In this document: positions 57,890 to 64,000 of the stretch, one piece after another | How the letters are laid out: the number at the start of each line of letters is the position of its first letter | How positions within the stretch are numbered: the stretch's first letter is position 1 | NCBI GenBank assembly: GCA_021234155.1 | Contig: JAJEKV010000002.1 | Coordinates: 42,207,203-42,271,202, forward strand | Source: Isoetes taiwanensis | Taxonomy: Eukaryota > Streptophyta > Lycopodiopsida > Isoetales > Isoetaceae | DNA: 64,000 nucleotides | Reading direction: 5' to 3' | Program-made: the position numbers and the translations under genes | The notes under the pieces: model-generated | What the model saw: only the letters and a program-made list of their open reading frames with translations | What the model was told of the DNA's origin: nothing | Databases searched by the model: none

Positions 57890-58450
57890 TTATTTTATTT
57901 GTTTACTATTTTCACTTAAAGAAAGTACAACAGGAGGTATACAAAGCTTTGTGGTATACAACTCTTTCCTACGTTTTCCTACTTTGACACCATCCACCAA
58001 AAAATGGAAGAAGTTTAAGTCACATTCTGATTCCAAAATAATTCTTACATCGAATAAGGACCATGCTTCTTCAACTTTTAAGATTTTAAATAATTGACCA
58101 CCTTTAAAGATGGAAATGTCAATGACCGCAGAGTGGGTACCATCAGCGTCGTCTTGTTCCACCGGAACCCATGCCCATCTACTTCCTTCTTTTACTTCCC
58201 TCCAACTTCTATACTTGAAGGTAATGTACATTGTTTGCTTTCGAATAGAATACCTGATTCGAACGCTTTCCTTCTTTATCCTGTAATCTACCTTCTCAAC
58301 TCTTTTATGCAGCCGGGACGACCAATCTTCACATAAAATGTTATCCAGAAACAATTGAAAATCATTTACGGTAAATATTTTTGATGTCTTCTTGACATTC
58401 TCGACATTTAAATTAAAATCCCCCTTAAACCCCCTTTGGTTTGGGTGCAT
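57890..58450 (-). CDS. Unidentified protein, ORF intact
   Basis: ATG at 58,450 (MHPNQRGFKGDFNLNVENVK) opens a 186-codon frame to a TAA at 57,890. The protein is mixed alpha/beta in character with basic and aromatic stretches (RIRYSIRKQTMYITFKYR, SRWAWVPVEQDDADG, GQLFKILKVEEAWSLFDVRI). No signal peptide, membrane segment or known domain is recognised. The first ~15 codons lie in one arm of an inverted repeat whose other arm is at 58,672-58,749. Two palindromes follow the 3' end, as with the neighbouring ORFs. This is the only ORF of this gene set without an obvious break. Confidence 0.5.
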   Translation of the reverse strand: MHPNQRGFKGDFNLNVENVKKTSKIFTVNDFQLFLDNILCEDWSSRLHKRVEKVDYRIKKESVRIRYSIRKQTMYITFKYRSWREVKEGSRWAWVPVEQDDADGTHSAVIDISIFKGGQLFKILKVEEAWSLFDVRIILESECDLNFFHFLVDGVKVGKRRKELYTTKLCIPPVVLSLSENSKQIK

Positions 58451-58749
58451 ATTCACACGGGAGGTTACTCCGGGCAACGAGAGCTGTCGGATGGGTATAA
58501 TTGCCCTTTATTCCAAGATCTGGACCGTACATAGTGATCCTCGTTTGTGGGGTATGCATGTACAAGTTTTTGTATACTATATATTAAGGTTTGCAAAATA
58601 CTATAAGGTTTGAGAGAATGTACTTAATAGTGTTAATTTTGTACATGTATTGTAAATATATTTTTGGGGCTCTCGCTGCCCTACGTAACCCCCCGTGTGA
58701 ATATGCACCCAAACCAAAGGGGGTTTAAGGGGGATTTTAATTTAAATGT
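58408..58749. repeat. Inverted repeat around the start of the 57.9-kb ORF
   Basis: The left arm (about 58,408-58,484) and right arm (about 58,672-58,749) are reverse complements over ~75 bp. The inner half, including CCCTTAAACCCCCTTTGG, is near-perfect; the outer part is imperfect. The spacer is ~190 bp. Each arm contains the ORF start (ATGCACCCAAACC). Only the left arm leads into the long ORF. Confidence 0.8.
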
Positions 58750-58799
58750 GTGAAATGCAATGGTTTATGTTAATAATGTTAATGGTAGTTGTGTGTTGA

Positions 58800-59640
58800 T
58801 TGTTATATTAAAAAAAAAAAATGGGCCCTTCGGGCCCTAACTAAAGCAAACATAGATAAACTTTATGGGTCTAAACATTAATTACTAAAAAGCACAATAA
58901 CATCAAGACAAACAAATTATTTCCATTGCATACCAAGAGCCGCCCAAATATACGCAAACAAACTGTTATAAAATGGGCAAAAACAACAATAACATCATAA
59001 GGTTTACTGAAGGGGGCAATATAAAGCCAGTACCACTCAAAGAACATGATCACTCAAAGAACATGATCATTTTATACAGAGGCTGCCTCTTTTTAAAAAG
59101 GCCAGACCACATTTTCTGGATGGAAACTCTCTGGCAGAACTCTGGAATAGATGATGTCCTGCTTGAAGGTTCTCATGTTTACTATAAGCTAATATCATAG
59201 CATTAAATGAATCTCATGTTATTTATGGCTTCAAATTGTTGAGTAGCAATGCTCCTTTTTCCCAAAAAGGCTACTGAAAATCCTGATGCCCACACCTGGA
59301 GCATTTTAAGAGGCTTATTATTCTAGAAAATAACCAAAATAGGCCATTTGATAATTGTAACATACTTTTCTTCTGCTAAATCCTAAGAATAAAAACCAGA
59401 CGTGCTGATATGGACATATAGGACACTTGAAACACACGAAATATGGACATACAGGACACTTGAAACATACGAAATCCTGAACATATGGACACTCTGGTTG
59501 CAGTAGTAAGAATCAAGCCTCAGAACTCAATGGACTTTGTTGAGGATGAAAAAAACAAACACAATGAATACAACCTTTACTTCAAATATCAACACGGAAA
59601 AGCTCACTAATACTTGACAAAGCATGCAAAGAGGAATACT
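58800..59640. other. No recognisable gene
   Basis: AT-rich sequence. A short repeat of GGACATA.AGGACACTTGAAAC occurs twice at 59,412-59,470. Confidence 0.4.
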
Positions 59641-59686
59641 ATCAGTTAAACAAATAATACAACACAATAGCAAGGTAAAAATATAC

Positions 59687-60396
59687 CTGGGGATCTGGAT
59701 CTGCTATAGGTGCAGAATCAACCACACAACCTGTTTCAGAACAACGCCATATCTGTAAAGTGCAAACTTAGTGATCAACTAGTGGCAGCTTACGGAGTTT
59801 ACTAAGTATAGCATACTTACGTGAGCCAACCTGTATTGCTGAAGGTATGAAAGAAAAGATGCTTTTCTTTGCCATCACCTTCTTCCTTTAACCACGTTGC
59901 AAGATGATGAGCCAGTTGATCAATTTGTTCCTCTGTCTTTGCAACCTTGACACACAAGAGGTCGCTCATAGGAAGCACAAAAGTAACAACATTGATTCCT
60001 CTGGCATTGTACCAATCTACATATTTCTTGAGATGCTTCTGTTTGGATCCAAGCCACCCTAACAAGACCACTGTTGCTACCTCTTTGTACCACTGTTGTT
60101 TCTAACAATGCAGCATCAGAGCTACATTGCCAGAAATGGGAATAGCCAGATGCAGCAAAAGCTCTTCTTCGAAAAGCTCCTGAAGATGAAACCCCTCCTG
60201 CAGGTAGTATCCTTGAATGAATAACCGCTGAAACAGCAGATGGCAATCCTGGTCCAGAACAAGCACCCGAGTGTAAGAGCAAAGGGGACTGCATGGGATG
60301 CTCAGAGGCAAAGGGGACGGCAGAAGAACCTGGCCTTGCCGCCCTTGCTTTGGCTCGACGGAGGCCTTTCCCAAACCCTATGCTTTGTTTTTTCAT
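59687..60396 (-). pseudogene. TMEM53/DUF829-family protein, partial and broken
   Basis: The first exon, 60,396-59,821, starts MKKQSIGFGKG with a basic, Ser/Ala-rich N-terminus that could be an organelle targeting peptide. After a +1 frame change near 60,085 it reads TVVLLGWLGSKQKHLKKYVD, GINVVTFVLPMSDLL and FHTFSNTGWLT, ending before GTAAGT. These are the hallmarks of TMEM53/DUF829, an alpha/beta-hydrolase-like family. A second exon (59,752-59,687) carries GCVVDSAPIADPDPQ before GTATAT, also typical. The segment between GWLTYG and GCVVDSAP, normally about 20-25 residues, is shortened and frameshifted. Later exons were not found within the next kilobase. The gene is therefore probably a pseudogene, or its exon structure is more complex than I can see. 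Confidence 0.7.
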
Positions 60397-60469
60397 GAGA
60401 AAAGGGCTTTCATTATAAGCCCTTGGATCTTTTTGAATTAAAAGAGGGCTTTCTTTGTAAGCCCTCTGA

Positions 60470-61760
60470 TCTTAACCATTGAGGAGGATGAAACAAAAAT
60501 TGCACATGCAAAAACTTAGTGCATTCTAGATGTACTGATTAGTATGCCTCGTGCAATATGCCCATGAAATCATATGAAAACCATGCCAAAAAGCGTATAA
60601 AATTATAAAAAAAACCCTCTGTTATAATGATGCCAAAAAGCATATAAAATCACAAAAGAAAAACCCTCTGTTATAATGCTAGATATTCGATGGCTACATT
60701 TACCTCCACGTGTCTACATACTCTGCCTTTTTCCTTCAAAGAAGAGAAAATTTCCTGTGACAATTTCATCTTGGCAAGAAATACAGAACTGGAATTTATT
60801 GGGCGGGAGCTAAGCTGTCATATTGGGGGCAATGATAAGTCCACAATTTTGCTTCTCCGAGGGTAATATTCATATCTTAGGAACCAAATCCCTCTTTTCC
60901 GCAGCGGCACTTCCGTTTGACCTTCAAACAACAATGATCCAATATCATAATAGAAAGCATGGAAGATGCTTGTTATGGAGCTTGATGGCTCCAGGTCCAT
61001 CACGTTCAAAATACAGAGCCCTGAGATACCAAAAACCCAACTATTTGATTTCATAAAAAAATAGTGAAAGACAGATTGAAACTCACTAGTATGTAGCTCA
61101 GGGAAATTACGTCGACCTCTTATTTTTTTCTTTTCCCATGTCTCTGTGTGTGTATAGGTGCCTCACCTAGATATATACTTTCCCTCTAACCTCAAATCCG
61201 ACAACAATTGCCTTCCAATGAGATGAAATCACATTTCTTCTGCCTTCGATCACCCAGTGAGGACCTCTGAGTGGTGACCGAATTGTAATGAAGCTACCAA
61301 GAGATATATTAAAGCAGTCAAAATCATTGTCAACTGTAACAGAGTTAATCGCCATCTGAAAGGAACCGACAAGCTAATTAGAACCAAAACAACCTGAATT
61401 TCATGAAATTAAAGAACTAGGATGGATTGAAGCATACGAGCAAACTGGGAGTGAGAGGCACGAAAAGCCAAACGGCTTGGGGAGTTGGGGGTACTTATAC
61501 GTACCCCATATAATTCAGGGCGGAATAATTCGTAATTATTGCTTCCTGCCCACCGAACCTCCAGGATAGGTAAGGAAAATGCCGAACTTGTACCTTGACG
61601 ACACCTGGCATGAGAAGGCAGGCATGGATACGCGCTCGCATTTTGATTGGCCGCGCGATTTCCACCATGGCATCGAGTTTGGGACAATAAGTAATCCCAA
61701 AAAACCTCTAATGGTTGACTGTAAACTTTCTGCAGTAGCCATGCAGTTGCTCTACTGTCC
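60470..61760 (-). other. Possible exons of an unidentified gene
   Basis: Two minus-strand stretches look exon-like. One is 61,355-61,170 (SFITIRSPLRGPHWVIEGRR and KAIVVGFEVRGK, next to a GTATAT donor); the other is about 61,050-60,818 (FHAFYYDIGSLLFEG and GIWFLRYEYYPRRSK). I do not recognise the family. The link between them and to the TMEM53-like gene downstream is unproven. Confidence 0.25.
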
Positions 61761-61764
61761 ATAA

Positions 61765-64000
61765 GGCATCTGTTCTGTTGCGGCAGAGTTCATGCCATCA
61801 TCTTGTGTTTTGGGCAACTAATTTCATGGCTATATGTTGACTGCATCATTGACTTGGCAACCTATGGTGTCAGAATCATATGGTGACCTGCAAATTCAGG
61901 TTTAGCTCCATCTTTTTTTTTTTTTTTTTTTTTTTTTTGGAGGGGACGGGGATGGTCGTGCTTACTCCATATGGAATATCAGGTGGAAAATTTCATGGAG
62001 CGATGGTCATGATTGAATGATTAAATGAATAGAGCGATTATATTCTATGTTTAAATCTCACAGTTCTATTGCGAAGCAATAGAACTGCCATTCTTTAGCA
62101 AGGGACATCCAACTGTTATTTGGGGGCCACTTATTCCTTTATATACATGTTTTTCTTGCTTACTCCTCATCGACATTCTCTTGAGCTAGTTTTCTCCTTT
62201 CTTTTCCATCCTACTAGTTTGTTGCTTCACTTCTCTACCGGATTGAATTTGCAGTTTTGCTTCTATCCAATCAAGCATTACTTCTATCCAAACATTTGAT
62301 AGACTTTTTGGATCTACAGTTTCTCCTTTCCATTGTAGATATGAGCCTTCTTTCTTTATCGATTTTCCCCTTCGCCTCGATCAAGCTCTGGCCTGTGGAT
62401 TCGAGCGCTCGTTGCATCGAGCCATCTTGATCCTTATTGATGAAGTGTGCAGAGTGCTCTATGACAGGTTATTTGGGATCACAACATGGCTTCTATGGTT
62501 GCTTCCAAGTCTTCAGATGGCTAGGGTTAGGATTCTGCATATTCTAGACAAAGCACTTTCTCACCAACAATCCTTATCTAGTACCTTGTTGAGCTTGAGG
62601 AGAGACGAATTGAGTTCTGGATGCCATGCAATGCTAATGTGATCTTTGTTTGTGTAGGATCTCACTACGGGATCAAAAAGCTTTGATTGTTCTTACTTTG
62701 TTAGCTTATTTATAGATGCAGGATCTGGTCATGCGCCATAGAGGGAGATGGCCTTTAATTTCTCTGGAGGCAACGAGTTTGATCCAGATGTAGTTGGATC
62801 TTCTGCGGTCAGTGGGTTATAGGATAACAATGTAGATCAGAGCTTTTCCCTTGTCTGTAATCCACGAGAATGGTTCACCTGAGTTCCCAAAAATACTAGG
62901 GTAACTTTACTTGGATGGACTTTGGATGAAGCTATAAAGTTTGTGGTTCATTGTGACAACCATCTTTTTGAGCTTAGGCAAGAACCACTGGTGCTTCTTC
63001 AATTCTGCAAGCACCAGTGGTTATATCTTCATAAGTTTATCAAATCTGGAAGGTAGAATCCCAATTCAACATTTGCAATTCAAGTTCCTCCCACAACTAG
63101 CTCCACTTCAGTAATCCCCACCCCTGTCCTTTTTGATAAGTACAATGATTTTACCAATGTTTTTAACAAGGCCAATGCCAGCGAACTTCTGAAGCATCAT
63201 CACTCTGACTGCCCTATTGATCTCAGCCAGTGATGACCTCACATTTTGACCATATCTATAGACAGAGTTGGAGGAGACTTATATCGAGAAGAATCTTGTC
63301 TCTTTCTTCTTCTTCTTTTCTAAGGCAAGATATCTTTTTGTTTGTTAATAGTATGTAAGTAAATACACTTATTCATTGCCCATAATAGCCATATTGTCTA
63401 ACTATATCAGCACATCAATCCAAGAAAAGAGTCTGCAGATTCAGTACCACCCCTTCAGCTTGAAGCAAATACACAACCATTATAGATGCAAGCATGGCCT
63501 TTTGAAGCTCCACCACCAAAAACTGCAAGCAAATGAAAGGCTTAAGAGAGCAAATGTCATACCATGCGTTCACTTGACTTGAAAACCTTCTTGCATTGTA
63601 GTAGTAAAAGAGCTCTTTAACCCTTTCCAACCACGTACTAAGGAGTTTAAGGCTCTATCTTCCTACTTTATAAGAGTTAATATACCTCAAATCGAGGTAG
63701 TCTATTTGCTCTCCAAAAACTTCTCACATACTAGCATAGGCCACATCTCCATTATGGCAAAGGAACCAAGGTCTCCCCCCAATACTTCTTTGTTTGACCT
63801 CCTCCTTTGTTCTTCCTATCTGTTTCTGCACTAACCTGCAAATTCTAATCTGCTGAGATAGGTATGGATAAACTCTAGAATAGCTCAACCCAAAAACAAT
63901 CCATGATACAAAACAACAATAATAAAGCCAGAGACAAATTCAACGGAACCATTTTCCTAAAAAACTGCAGATCCAACGGAACCATTTCCCTGAAAATCTG
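61765..64000. other. No confident gene
   Basis: A T-run occupies 61,910-61,940. The + strand between 62,400 and 63,240 has protein-like pieces (LLGWTLDEAIKFVVHCDNHL near 62,910) in broken frames, suggesting an old retroelement or pseudogene, but no domain is recognised. The last 700 bp are anonymous. Confidence 0.35.

Noticed and set aside
44883-58749. A recent endogenous giant-virus insertion
   Set aside because: Palindromes between same-strand genes are suggestive, but at least one gene has intron-like boundaries and no viral hallmark gene (capsid, polymerase, packaging ATPase) was seen. Kept only as an idea within the palindrome finding.

Overview
This is repeat-rich nuclear DNA from a land plant. 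The evidence is an intact class-B heat shock factor gene with the usual intron, fragments of plant B3 domains, tRNA-iMet-primed LTR retrotransposons, plant-type L1 LINEs, and a short run of TTTAGGG telomere-type repeat. A Penelope-like reverse transcriptase and very low gene density suggest a non-flowering lineage (lycophyte, fern, bryophyte or gymnosperm), but the species cannot be fixed from the sequence.

Layout. 0-6 kb: decayed gene fragments (SET domain, two inverted B3-domain pieces, SNF2 ATPase), GC-rich tandem repeats and two heat-shock-element arrays. 6-10.9 kb: minisatellites, including an 11-copy palindromic array, and low-complexity DNA. 11-20.6 kb: a Penelope-like element with direct terminal repeats, a LINE fragment on the + strand, and a degraded L1 on the - strand with a SINE inside it. 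20.6-26.6 kb: no recognisable gene. 26.7-27.8 kb: the HSFB gene (- strand), the only clearly intact host gene. 29.2-32.05 kb: a non-autonomous LTR element. 32.3-43.6 kb: a large LTR retrotransposon (+) with a TCTAG target duplication. 44.9-58.7 kb: a set of unfamiliar - strand genes with near-identical palindromes between them, split by a second LTR retrotransposon (48.07-55.72 kb, - strand, target duplication GGCTC). 59.7-60.4 kb: a broken TMEM53/DUF829-family gene. 60.4-64 kb: little that can be named.

The outstanding observation concerns histone H3. Both large LTR elements carry, where gag should begin, an ORF that starts with the histone H3 tail sequence (MARTKQTA in one copy, MARTEQTA in the other). 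It continues through a long charged spacer and ends in a complete histone H3 fold (alpha-N to C-terminus). Details such as REIRHFQ and LIP resemble plant CENH3. One of these elements also encodes Ty3/gypsy RT-RNase H and an integrase tail with a chromodomain. A third, more divergent H3-fold gene with a very long tail and pentapeptide repeats lies in the palindrome-rich gene set at 45-46.5 kb. In both LTR elements the H3-like ORF is bracketed by nested hairpins. All three copies carry in-frame stops, so these copies are probably dead, but the architecture points to a retrotransposon lineage that captured a histone H3 or CENH3 gene. All homology statements come from reading motifs by eye; no search was run.
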